Shown here one piece after another: positions 55,316 to 64,000 of a DNA stretch of 64,000 nucleotides; positions within the stretch are counted from its first letter, which is position 1, and every line of letters begins with the position of its first letter. The stretch is taken from NCBI RefSeq assembly GCF_000699445.3, contig NC_067197.1:13770152-13834151 (forward strand), written 5' to 3'. This DNA is from Schistosoma haematobium. Its lineage: Eukaryota > Platyhelminthes > Trematoda > Strigeidida > Schistosomatidae. The notes under the pieces are model-generated. The model worked only from the letters and a program-made list of their open reading frames with translations, was not told the origin of the DNA and searched no databases. Position numbers and translations under genes: made by a program.

Positions 55316-55526
55316 GATGGAGTTTTGTTCCCTGAGCTAGATGGTTTGGTCATGGAGCTCTCATCGTTCTTCTGAACGATGAGTGGTGTACAGAACAAAC
55401 TATGAAACGCATATGGAGAAATTCAAACACTTCACTTCTATCTGAAGTTTGTGCTGATGATGTCGTTCAGAGGAACAATGAAAGCTCCACGACCAAACCG
55501 TACAGCTCAGAGAACAAAACTCCATC
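55316..55526. repeat. Foldback element, 63-bp inverted arms
   Basis: Arm 55316-55378 (GATGGAGTTTTGTTCCCTGA...) pairs with 55464-55526 with 8 mismatches in 63; the loop is 85 bp. No coding capacity. Partial relatives at 51546-51640 and 58796-58915. A long-TIR, MITE-like repeat. Confidence 0.8.
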
Positions 55527-55813
55527 AAAATCATCCATCTGAGCTACAAATCTTCTGTACCATCTCAAACATTACCATTCTTTTATGTATTCATCATAAA
55601 CTAATGCAAAGAAACTTAGTATAACTTTTATAATGATTTAGAAAAAGTCACTTACAAAATTTCGAAGAATAAAACCAAACAAAAAAATAGCAACATTAAA
55701 ATGAATAAAACTTAAGAGTAAAAAAGTTTCAAATGCAAAATAGTAGTTTTAAAAAATTCGATAATAATCAAATAAAAGTACAGAAAAAAACAGAAACATA
55801 CCCATTGAGGAAA

Positions 55814-56205
55814 TTAGAGCCAAGGAAGGATGAGAGGTTGGAAAAATCGTTTCTGCACGCAAAGTTCGGGCTTGAGTTCGTGAATTGCCAGTGCCTCAGC
55901 AGTGCATAGAATATTGGTTCGACACCCCTTCGATCCAATTCCTTTGACTCTGTAGATCACTTTAAAAGAAGAATATTTGGGAGCAGTGTGTCCGAAATTG
56001 ACTAAATGCTCCTGTATAGAACTAGTGATTATCTTACTTTCTCCTTTTACAAGCCAAGCCGGATAGTGTTCTGAGATGCGTTTGGAAAGTGATCGCTTTG
56101 TTCGGCCTATATAACGAGTCCCACATGAGCACGTCAATTTATAAATACACATTGATGTGTTTCATTCAATCCTGAAGTGTTTGCGACATTCATTAATAAA
56201 AAAAG
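55814..56205 (-). pseudogene. Penelope-like element GIY-YIG endonuclease domain
   Basis: The frame 55814-56152 (112 codons) encodes CIYKLTCSCGTRYIGRTKRSLSKRISEH, the GIY-YIG core with Ile-Tyr, Tyr-Ile-Gly and the conserved Arg. It continues to HLVNFGH and ...EALAIHELKPELCVQK, which holds the catalytic Glu. This is the C-terminal endonuclease of Penelope-like retroelements, which nicks the target for priming. Upstream the same frame continues with one stop (FINECRKHFRIE-stop-NTSM) to about 56205, where similarity ends; the RT is missing. Inactive fragment, but the endonuclease core itself is well kept. Confidence 0.85.
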
Positions 56206-56469
56206 ACGAAAATCTTACTAGTAACCTTCTTTACCGTTTTTTGTTGTTGTTGTTGATTTTTTACTAAAATAAACTTAAACAGCAGATAAATTTAATAGAG
56301 AAAAAAGAACCCCTCAATTCTTATAGTTACTTATGTCATTCTAATATAACTGAATAGATAAGTTTTACTAAATGAACATTTCATGCAGAGGAAATAAATA
56401 AACTGAGTGTTTTATTTATTGATATCCGAAATGTATTGAGTTTTTATACTTGAAACACTTTTTTGTAGT

Positions 56470-56640
56470 AATTTAATAATTAATTTCATGAATCAATTGA
56501 AATTAGAACATCATAGAAAACCTGGAAGCACTAAATGGCCGTTTCTTTGTAGTATGAGACTCTTCAGTAGTGCGCATCCACGATCTCGTCCGTGGGACTC
56601 GAATCCAGAACTTAATGGTCTCGCACGTCATAATATTCAG
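56470..56640 (-). repeat. Hammerhead SINE, 3' part
   Basis: Minus strand: part of the tRNA-like end, hammerhead at 56528-56573, then the tail TTTTCTATGATGTTCTAATT...TTGATTCATGAAATT. Confidence 0.65.
56528..56573 (-). ncRNA. Hammerhead ribozyme relic with compensated stem I
   Basis: GCACUA-CUGAAGA ... GAAA-CGGCCAUU-UAGUGC. Stem I pairs perfectly through a change on both sides (A-U for G-C). Stem II and the cleavage site are broken. Confidence 0.55.
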
Positions 56641-58440
56641 ATTATAAATGGTATATAATGAACATTTTACAATAAATATTATCTTAACAAGTTAAAAATC
56701 CCCATCGACTATACAAATAATAACGAATATTTGAGCGAACAATAACTTTATCAACAATCTCTACAGTTATAAGTCCATAATTATTATGACAAATTACAAA
56801 GGCCAAAATAAGTCATGTATTAATGAATTTGATAATGTTATATGTTAAAAATAGTGAACGTTTTTACATCTTTTACGGCATAAACAACTTTAAAATTGTG
56901 TGATTTGTAAATTAGAAAGATCATTTAATAAAGGTCAGAATGATGTGAAGTAAGGTCAATCAAATCTCAATCAGTATAATAGTAATATAGCAAAAATGAA
57001 AATGAAAAACATCGTGTAAATAAAATGAATGGTAAAAGAATTTCTTCTTGTTAACTGAGGTAACAATGATAATAGCAATCGTTATAATAATATCGTTGTG
57101 TGGATATAATATGTAATAAGAAGGATGTTATCCAGGTAATTAAGATGAGAAGGAATCCATGTGCATTGGGAAAGATGGATGTCAGGATAGATCTAATAAA
57201 AAAATGAGAAAAAGGTGGGAGGTTTGTAATATTCAGTTTAGGCATCCGCTGATGCAGCCGTGGGCTAAAGTAAATATAGAGGCTGAATAGACATTTTGTG
57301 GACACATAAATTCGGTTCTCTGGAGTTGATCCAGATGGCTTCGGCTATGTAGAGTAGCCATAATCTAGCTCCTTGAGGTAGTGCTATGTTTGAGGACACT
57401 ACGAGTTTACCTAATCAGTAAATGGGACGAGAACTCAGTGACGTAATGACCAAATCAGATAACTACTCCGATGCGTCCCAGTCTCGCTAACTACAGAGAG
57501 AAGTCCAGGTTCAAATAGGGAAATATATTCCACATGCAGCCAGAAGCACCAACAACAACAATAAACGCAACTCAGGCGTATGTATACAGAATATAAATTT
57601 CCTTGGGAAACGTTAAAAAATAGCATACTAAAAGAGACAGCGAACAAATAGCATTTAAGATCCTCCCAAGTAGGGAATATGATATGAAAGTGAAAATGAG
57701 TGTTTCGGCGTGAAAACAGGAATTCAAATTTTTAAAATAGAATTACAAAAATAAGGCATTTACCGAGTTTTGATGATCTAACATCCCCAACACGTAGATT
57801 CTTTGGAACTTGATATAAAACAGTGAAAGTTTTCTCTATTTCGATATGATGTTTACTCTCTAACAATTAAAATGTCATAATTATGAACATACAACTGTGG
57901 AACTTGATGATGAAGTTGGTGAAAACAGTTATTCACTCAAATACTTTTCATTTTTAAATATTATTTTGATAGGACATTTATGAAAATTATTTTGTTCAAG
58001 GATAGCTTACATATTAGATAACAATGAATGGTTATTGCTCTGTATGTAAATTAGAAATGATATTACGTTTCTAGAATATAGGATTTCGAGTTGTTGATCT
58101 AAACATAAAGTACATGTTACAAAACCTGGAGATTCTAGATTCGATCACTTTTAGGATTGTACATGTAAACATCTAATATGTTCCAATAATTATCATGTGA
58201 ATTTTGATTTTCAATGATTATACGATCAAAGTTTATCCATGACGTAATTAGCCTTCAGGAAAATACTATGCAATCGTTACAAATTTTAATGACCAACTAA
58301 CGAAAAAACTTTTTGTTACAATGTAATCCATAAGTTTTGTTATTCGAAACATGAAGTATGAAATTTATTAAATTAGCATCAATATTACGGTTAATTAGTA
58401 ATGTATCACTATATACAGACTAGAGAAAATCTTAATAATG
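56641..58440. other. Non-coding stretch
   Basis: AT-rich. The part at 57240-57560 is less AT-rich and may be an old repeat; no family recognised and no coding support. Confidence 0.4.
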
Positions 58441-58469
58441 ATTACTTATTAAACTTAAGTTTATTTCAA

Positions 58470-58560
58470 TAGTTGAGATGATGAGTCACTTGAAGTTAGA
58501 CCACTATGAAAAATTTTGAAGCAATAGACAGCTGTTTCGTCCTATTGTGGGACTCTTCAG
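58470..58560 (-). repeat. Hammerhead SINE 3' end with ribozyme core
   Basis: Truncated right at the hammerhead: CUGAAGA-GUCC-loop-GGAC-GAAA-CAGCUGUC then the tail. The 5' strand of stem I is lost, so no self-cleavage is expected. Confidence 0.65.
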
Positions 58561-58795
58561 AAATCTCCATAAAACCCTTCTGATTTACTTTTTAATTAAA
58601 AGAAAGAAAACTGTTAAAAGATAATTTAAAAAGTTCATTATATTATATGGAAGTTACATTACAAATGATTAAAAACTCAAGTAAATTGAACGTTCAACAA
58701 ATTACATAAATGAATTACGAAATATGATTTACTAATTTCCATTTGTACTAGAATCAAAGAGTAAGCTTTTTTTAATAATGGAATTACACAAGTTT

Positions 58796-58915
58796 AACTT
58801 TTCATGGAGTTTGTTTGTGAAGCTTTCATTGTTCTTCTGAATGATATCAAACTTCAGTTAGAAGTCTTCATTAAAATCATCCACTTGAGCTATAAATCTT
58901 CCCTACCATCTTGTA
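58796..58915. repeat. Foldback repeat fragment
   Basis: GGAGTTTGTTTGTGAAGCTT... and AAAATCATCCACTTGAGCTA match parts of the element at 55316-55560. Confidence 0.5.
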
Positions 58916-59760
58916 AATTTAACTAATTATTATGTAAATGACAAATAAATCTTTATGTAAAGAAACAATTACATTAACATCTAGTCATAATCACTATCTA
59001 ATAAGTAAAATTTAACTACTAATAAGTAGCCTAAATTCATAATTGTAAATTTTAAGTCGTAATCAGGTTTAAATAGTATCCACTAGTTGTGTAGGTGATG
59101 ATGTTTATTTGAAGGACTTAATATTCAATTCATCATTTCAGTAAATTTTGCAACTGTAGTCATGTGCATAATTTTGGCTTTCATTATTATCATAATACCC
59201 CAATGTAATTTTCATTCTATTTCAAACTTTCCAAACAGATTCATTGTATTTACATTTGTTATGACACAACCGACAGTAATTTGTTGCTTATTGAATAGTC
59301 CACCAAAACAGTAGTATATTAACCAGTAATTTATAAAAACACAACTAATTTCAGTTTTACCTATCTCATTAAACGATGTTATTTTGGCATGAAATTTAAA
59401 TTGAGTTAAAAAATAAATAAACAAATAAATAACACGCATTTCATTATTCATTAACTGGAAAATAACAAACTGTTAAAATATAAAATGTATGCCTTGCAAT
59501 GTAACCCATCATAGTTTATCTACAATGTTGTTTTAATCAATCAGATGATGTATAAACACTTTGAAATGACTTTCATTTTTAATAGGAGAAAAAAATAAAA
59601 GGAACAACAACTGTACGTTTTAATTAAGTGAGCGTGAAATGTATTTGCCATAATAAAAATGTGACGTAATCGGGATAAAATTAGTCAATAGAATGTTGCC
59701 AAGATGAGAGACATATTCATTTTCTAGTTGTTCAACAGCCAATGAATCAACGCTTCTATA
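58916..59760. other. AT-rich non-coding stretch
   Basis: Nothing recognised. Confidence 0.4.
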
Positions 59761-59764
59761 ACTT

Positions 59765-60057
59765 CAATAGTTGAGATCATGAGTCCATTGAAGCTAGATC
59801 TGGAAGCACTGGATGGCCGTCTCGTCCTATTGTGGGACTCCTCAGCAGTGTGCATTTACGACCCTGCCTCGCGAGATTCGAACGCAGGATCTATTAGTCT
59901 CGCGTGCGAGCGCTTAACCACTAGACCACTGAGCTAGTCAGCATCCGATGGTGCTAATGTCTAACTTCAGCTAATCCACAAAATCGAGCGACACATCCAC
60001 CGTTGTCATCAGTGAGTTACTATCTCACAACAGACCCGGTTGAACTCCACTGGTTTC
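59765..60057 (-). repeat. tRNA-headed hammerhead SINE, near full length
   Basis: Minus strand: leader (CCAGTGGAGTTCAACCGGGT), tRNA-like head with good box A (TGGTCTAGTGG) and box B-like GCGTTCGAATC, hammerhead, tail to ATGATCTCAACT. The clearest tRNA-like head of the set. Confidence 0.8.
59806..59853 (-). ncRNA. Hammerhead ribozyme with GAGA box
   Basis: CACUG-CUGAGGA-GUCC-loop-GGAC-GAGA-CGGCCAUC-CAGUG. One base off the consensus GAAA, and the cleavage triplet is AUC. Confidence 0.65.
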
Positions 60058-60689
60058 TATAAATTATTGTATGGACTATTGTATAATAGGGCTAGTATGC
60101 TCAAATAATATTCTCAACCAAATCAATGTAATTCCTCATTTGGTGATTCTGCCATCAATCAAATTATACTTCCAATTGCAAAACATTTTCCTATTCTATG
60201 AATGAACAAATAACAGATCAAAATTTTATAGGATTGAAAAGCATTCATGATTTTCATTTGTAGACGTTGAATGCTGTTAGCTCATTATAAGTTAATGAAT
60301 AATTAAATATTCATTCTGTTTAGTCTATAAGACAAGATAAACGTAAAAATTATTATTGTAAAGATATTAAAACTTTATTTTATTGTAGCAATAACCACAT
60401 ACTAAATACTTAATCAGTATTCACAAGCAATGCTACAAATGCGAAATATTTAATACAGATGATATTAGCATTATGATACCACTGTATATGATGAAGCCAC
60501 AGATGCGTCTTTATTATTTAGTATGTAACTCCTCAAAACTGCACATCTTGATTATGGACGACATTGTACCAAGTATGTAATAAGACAATGTACGTCATTG
60601 TACAATTCATTTTGTACATTTATCTATCCGGTTATTAGTCTACGACTGTTTAGTGGAGACTGTAGAATGGTTTAAATAGCGAAATGATT

Positions 60690-60850
60690 TTGGCTAGACT
60701 ATCACTAAAAACCAGAAAAAGCTGGATAACAGTTTCCTAACAGAATGGGACTCTTCACCAAAACTCATCCACGACCACAGAACAAGGGATTGGACCTATG
60801 ACCTTGAGCCTCCCGTTTGAATGATTAATCTTTAGACCACGGTAGTGCAC
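60690..60850 (-). repeat. Old hammerhead SINE
   Basis: Minus strand: CCGTGGTCTAAAGATTAATC (box A-like), AGGTCCAATCCC (box B-like), then GGTGAAGAGTCCC ... GGAAACTG, a decayed hammerhead. Confidence 0.5.
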
Positions 60851-61292
60851 ATGAGTCACTTCAATCAACTCGAAAACTCGCGCGATAATCTTTCATTGCT
60901 TTAGTTCAGTTATTTTACAGCCAGAATCTTTAAATATTCTTTGAAGTAATAAAGAATAAGAAAATTAAAATGATAGAGGACGGAGATGAGATTTTTGACT
61001 CAGAATATGGTAGGTCTATACTGATACATGATATTGATTGTTCCTTTCACAAAAATTGAAAATTTCCACTAATTTGCTATTTAGGTTGAATAAAGAACAC
61101 TAACTAATAATCAGATATTATCACTGATTGGATTACATGCTGCAAGTAATACAATCACATTTCTAAACAAGAATATAAAAGCCCATATCATGTTTAGACT
61201 AAAATATTTATAGACGTATGTCATGACGATAATAATAATCAGCTGGTATAATATTAAATCTAATTAGGTAGAAAGAAATTGTTTATGGATGT

Positions 61293-61297
61293 CCTAA
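61293..61297. repeat. TSD of solo LTR, left copy
   Basis: CCTAA, repeated at 61664-61668. Confidence 0.7.
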
Positions 61298-61663
61298 TGT
61301 TAGGATAGTCGGAAAATATACCAATAATTATTGTGTTAAGTCTATGGTGGCCTTGGACCTTAAATGTACATTTCTTATTGGTCGATGTTTATTTCACTTG
61401 TTAAATATTGTACAAATGTTGTTTCCTATCTTATGGTACGATGTGGTTTGTTTGCTTGGTATATAAATAGAGTATGTTTGAAATACAATGATTCATAACT
61501 CAGAGGCTGTGACTTGTGTTCTTGACTCAACTGGCTGGGACAGACAGCGAAGCAGGGCCAATCAGGGCACTAGGTCGTCCTTACGTGTTCTCCGTGTCAC
61601 TGTCACAGAAGCGATCGATAAATACGCTGCGTATCAAACCCTGCAGTCACACCCGTTACAACA
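61298..61663 (+). repeat. Solo LTR related to 5276-5756 and the tandem LTRs
   Basis: 366 bp, TGTTAG...ACAACA, flanked by CCTAA on both sides. Shares TTGTACAAATGTT, GGTACGnTGTGGTnTG and TATATAAA promoter-like blocks with the solo LTR in TTC7 intron 7. No internal region. Confidence 0.8.
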
Positions 61664-61984
61664 CCTAATAAATCAATACGATTCTAGTTATCATTTTTAC
61701 AAATTTTTATGAACAATGACTGTAATTTGAAATGACACAATGAGAACTAATGTAAAAAATGTCAATTTACGTCTGAAACTGGTTTTCATTGAAAAACTGA
61801 AAACTCTGATTACTAGTGAAATTTGTCAAAATTTTCACAATTTCATAGCCTTTCACGAAGCAGATTACAGTAATATAAAGAAATCAGTCGAAAAGTTCTG
61901 ATTGTCAAACTAAAAATATCAACCTCTCTTGATAATACTATGATACAATAACCACTAATTGATAAATGCTGGCTATATGTATGT

Positions 61985-62095
61985 ATTCTGGTGGTTGACT
62001 GGACTATAAAGACTTCCCCATCTGAATGGAAGGACGGAATACAATGGATAGCTTGCATGCAACTATGCGACTTGAACTCTGCAGATCACGTATTT
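61985..62095 (+). pseudogene. SR2-like RT fragment
   Basis: Reads EWKDGIQWIACMQLCDLNSADH, a piece of the SR2-like RT just before the catalytic box. It occurs in reverse complement at 63714-63815. Confidence 0.6.
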
Positions 62096-62489
62096 TAAAA
62101 AATTTAATTAAAACGGATCTAATCTGATAATTTATTAACAGCGGTACGTGTGTTTGTTGATAAGTTTTGGATATGAAATCCATTTTAATTAGATCTTTGA
62201 CTATAAACAATATTCAGAGTTTGATAACGGTGGTCATACATGCCAGAAAAGACTGATTGAATACGGATCTAAATATGATCAATGACAAAACAATCAATTT
62301 TAACAATTTTTGTAAACATATATTGTTTTACGTACAAGCTTCATTCAAAAATGAAAAGTTATCCCGAAAATTTGTTGTCAATTTTTGTTGAAAAGTATTG
62401 TCTTGTAAATTTTTCTTAAACAATCTACATCTCTTTGACCATTTTGTGACAACACTGTTGAAATTCATACTATACCTACGTATTTACAC

Positions 62490-63180
62490 CTGTTACCCCT
62501 CATGTAGGAGCGCAGGTCGCTCACCAGCATTCTCCATCCAACTTTGTCCTGGAAAATCCTTTCCAGCTGCCTTTCATCCTTTTCATATCTGCTTCCGATT
62601 CCCGACACAGTGTATTCTTTGACCTTCCTCTTTTTCGTTTCCCTTTAAGATCCTAAATTAGGACTTGCCTCATGATGCAGTTTGGTGATTTCCTCAATGT
62701 ACATCCTATACACTTCCATCGTCTTTTCTTAATTTCTTCATCAGATGGAATCTGGTTTGTTCTCTCCCACAGTAGGCTAGTGCTGATAGTATCCAACTAA
62801 CGGACACTGAGTATCTTAAGTGAACAGTTGTTTAGAAGTGCTTGTACATTTTTGATTATGGTTGTGATAGTTCTCCAAGTTTCAGCTCCATACAGTCGAA
62901 CTGTGTTGACGTTCGTATTGAAGATTCTGACTTTGATATTGGTTGAAAGTTGTTTTGAGTTCCATATATTCTTAAACTGTAGGAATGCTTTCCTTCCTTT
63001 GCCAGTCCTCGCCTTTACGTCTGTATCAGATCCTCATTGTTCATCGATGATGTTGCTGTTCATACACGTGAATGTTTCCACTTCATTCAGAACTTGTCCA
63101 TCACGTGTGATTGGGTTGGTGTTCTACGTATTGTATTTGAGGATCTTGTTTTTTCGCTTTTGTATTATAGTGCCCCAAGA
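62490..63180 (-). pseudogene. SR2-like RTE LINE, RT C-terminal part and 3' end
   Basis: Minus strand with stops and shifts: NPITRDGQVLNEVETF, IIDEQ-stop-GSDTDVKAR, FLQFKNIWNSKQLSTNIKVRIFNTNVNTVRLYGAETWR, then near the 3' end WKGFS..KLDGECW / LRSYMRGN-like pieces. This order matches the region after the RT active site of SR2-like elements. Inactive. Confidence 0.75.
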
Positions 63181-63419
63181 TCTGAGTCCGTATAGATCGT
63201 ATGTTGATTGTCATTGAAAGATACATTCCTCCAAATTCTCGTATGAAATCATTGGATTAACTCGCGTTAGTGAATAACAGAATCAAGTAAGTCAAATGCG
63301 AGAATGGATTTCGAATACGTGTATTTCATACAGTCGTTGATTCCGATAAACGATCGAAGAAACCAAGCAAAGTGAAGAGAGCGAAGCGAAATGACGCACG
63401 ATGGAGAAGGCGAGTGAGC

Positions 63420-63595
63420 CAACTCAATTTATAGTCAAACAAAAATAAGTTACAGACATGTGATGAGTAAGATAGTAAATGCACACACATACGCTTACAT
63501 AAAACAGTCATGGTTGACAAGAAAGTAACTAACACGATCAAAATGTGACTCAAAAGGAATGAATAAATTGGCCTGTCCGGAAGTTAGAATAATTT
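63420..63595 (-). repeat. SR2-associated repeat block, second copy
   Basis: Homologous to 47335-47505 (both contain a CACACACATACG-like run, an AAAACAGTCA block and a TCAAAATGTG block). Here it sits between two RT pieces rather than at a 5' end. Confidence 0.5.
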
Positions 63596-63830
63596 GTTTG
63601 GGCTTAACATAGAAGCCGACACTACAGTATGTTGAGGCCAACTGATGTAGAGGCTGCTGCTACACTGTTTGTCTCAACCTGCATTTGTTGGTTTTAGGGA
63701 TAGAAGGACTAGGTGATCTGCGGAGTTCAAGTCGCATAGTTGCATGTAAGCTATCCATTTTATTCCGTCCTTCCATTCAGATGGGGAAGTCTTTATAGTC
63801 CAGTCAACCACCAGAAGAAAGTTAACACAT
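63596..63830 (-). pseudogene. SR2-like RT fragment (active-site region)
   Basis: Minus strand reads GIKWIAYMQLCDLNSADHLVLLSLKPTNAG, where intact relatives have a FADDLALLSH-type active site. Here the catalytic DD has become ADH, so it is dead. Upstream it contains VVDWTIKTSPSEWKD. Confidence 0.65.
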
Positions 63831-63890
63831 TTATAATACATTTAAAGAAGATACTTCTAAGTATAAATTCATTTTACAATGTAAAATTCA

Positions 63891-63998
63891 ATGAATTTTG
63901 GATATTTTATTGAAGGAGTTGATAATTCTATTTATAAAGAACTCAAATCAAAACGACCACAATTACCTTATTATTATGACTTATTTAAAATACATTGA
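63891..63998 (+). CDS. Short unassigned ORF at window edge
   Basis: A 35-codon frame, MNFGYFIEGVDNSIYKELKS... ending FKIH. The residue mix (Tyr-rich, charged) looks more gene-like than the surroundings, and it could be an exon of a gene to the right. No family recognised, and no splice sites could be fixed. Confidence 0.2.
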   Translation: MNFGYFIEGVDNSIYKELKSKRPQLPYYYDLFKIH

Positions 63999-64000
63999 TC

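Noticed and set aside
1..64000. CRISPR arrays, bacterial operons, rRNA genes
   Set aside because: The repeats are eukaryotic transposons; no regularly spaced short direct repeats with unique spacers and no rRNA-like conserved blocks were seen.

Overview
The window looks like nuclear DNA of a blood fluke (Schistosoma; species not determined). The base composition is AT-rich. One host gene has tiny 5' introns and large 3' introns. The repeats are the ones expected in schistosomes: CsRn1-type and other Gypsy LTR elements, RTE (SR2-like) and CR1-like LINEs, Penelope-like and Merlin elements, and hammerhead-ribozyme SINEs of the Sm-alpha type. No prokaryotic features, rRNA genes or CRISPR arrays were seen.

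Layout. (1) 1-3759: a tandem LTR-internal-LTR-internal-LTR array of an internally deleted Gypsy-like element on the minus strand. (2) 4153-16360, minus strand: eight exons, 432 codons from the ATG, of a TTC7 homologue, the TPR scaffold of the PI4KA lipid-kinase complex. The 3' end lies beyond the left edge. Its introns hold a solo LTR (5276-5756) and two 5'-truncated RTE copies (4565-4872, 13650-15047), each with a visible target-site duplication. (3) 16566-32773: a three-level transposon nest beginning 206 bp upstream of the TTC7 start codon. A decayed CsRn1-type element (Gypsy-1) has its 3' LTR split by a CR1-like LINE, which is split in turn by a young, intact CsRn1-type element (Gypsy-2, 22005-28868, ACCC duplication, LTRs identical by eye). 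Gypsy-2 carries gag and pol in overlapping frames with a textbook -1 frameshift site.

(4) 32774-38800: pieces of another Gypsy pol flank a second CR1/Jockey-type LINE. (5) 38800-64000: mostly AT-rich non-coding DNA studded with hammerhead-ribozyme SINEs, Penelope-like fragments (GIY-YIG endonuclease, terminal hammerhead-like motifs), a Merlin transposon with 8-bp duplications, foldback repeats, SR2-like LINE fragments and a second solo LTR. The only candidate host gene here is a 123-residue secreted peptide precursor at 52551-52922, ending in Arg-Tyr-Gly, which suggests an amidated neuropeptide.

The autonomous Gypsy, LINE and Penelope enzymes probably mobilised the non-autonomous pieces (deleted LTR array, SINEs, solo LTRs). 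TTC7 is embedded in this landscape, and its upstream region is displaced by the 16-kb nest. Exon boundaries, duplications and ribozyme folds were read by hand; family names rest on recognised motifs, not on a database search.
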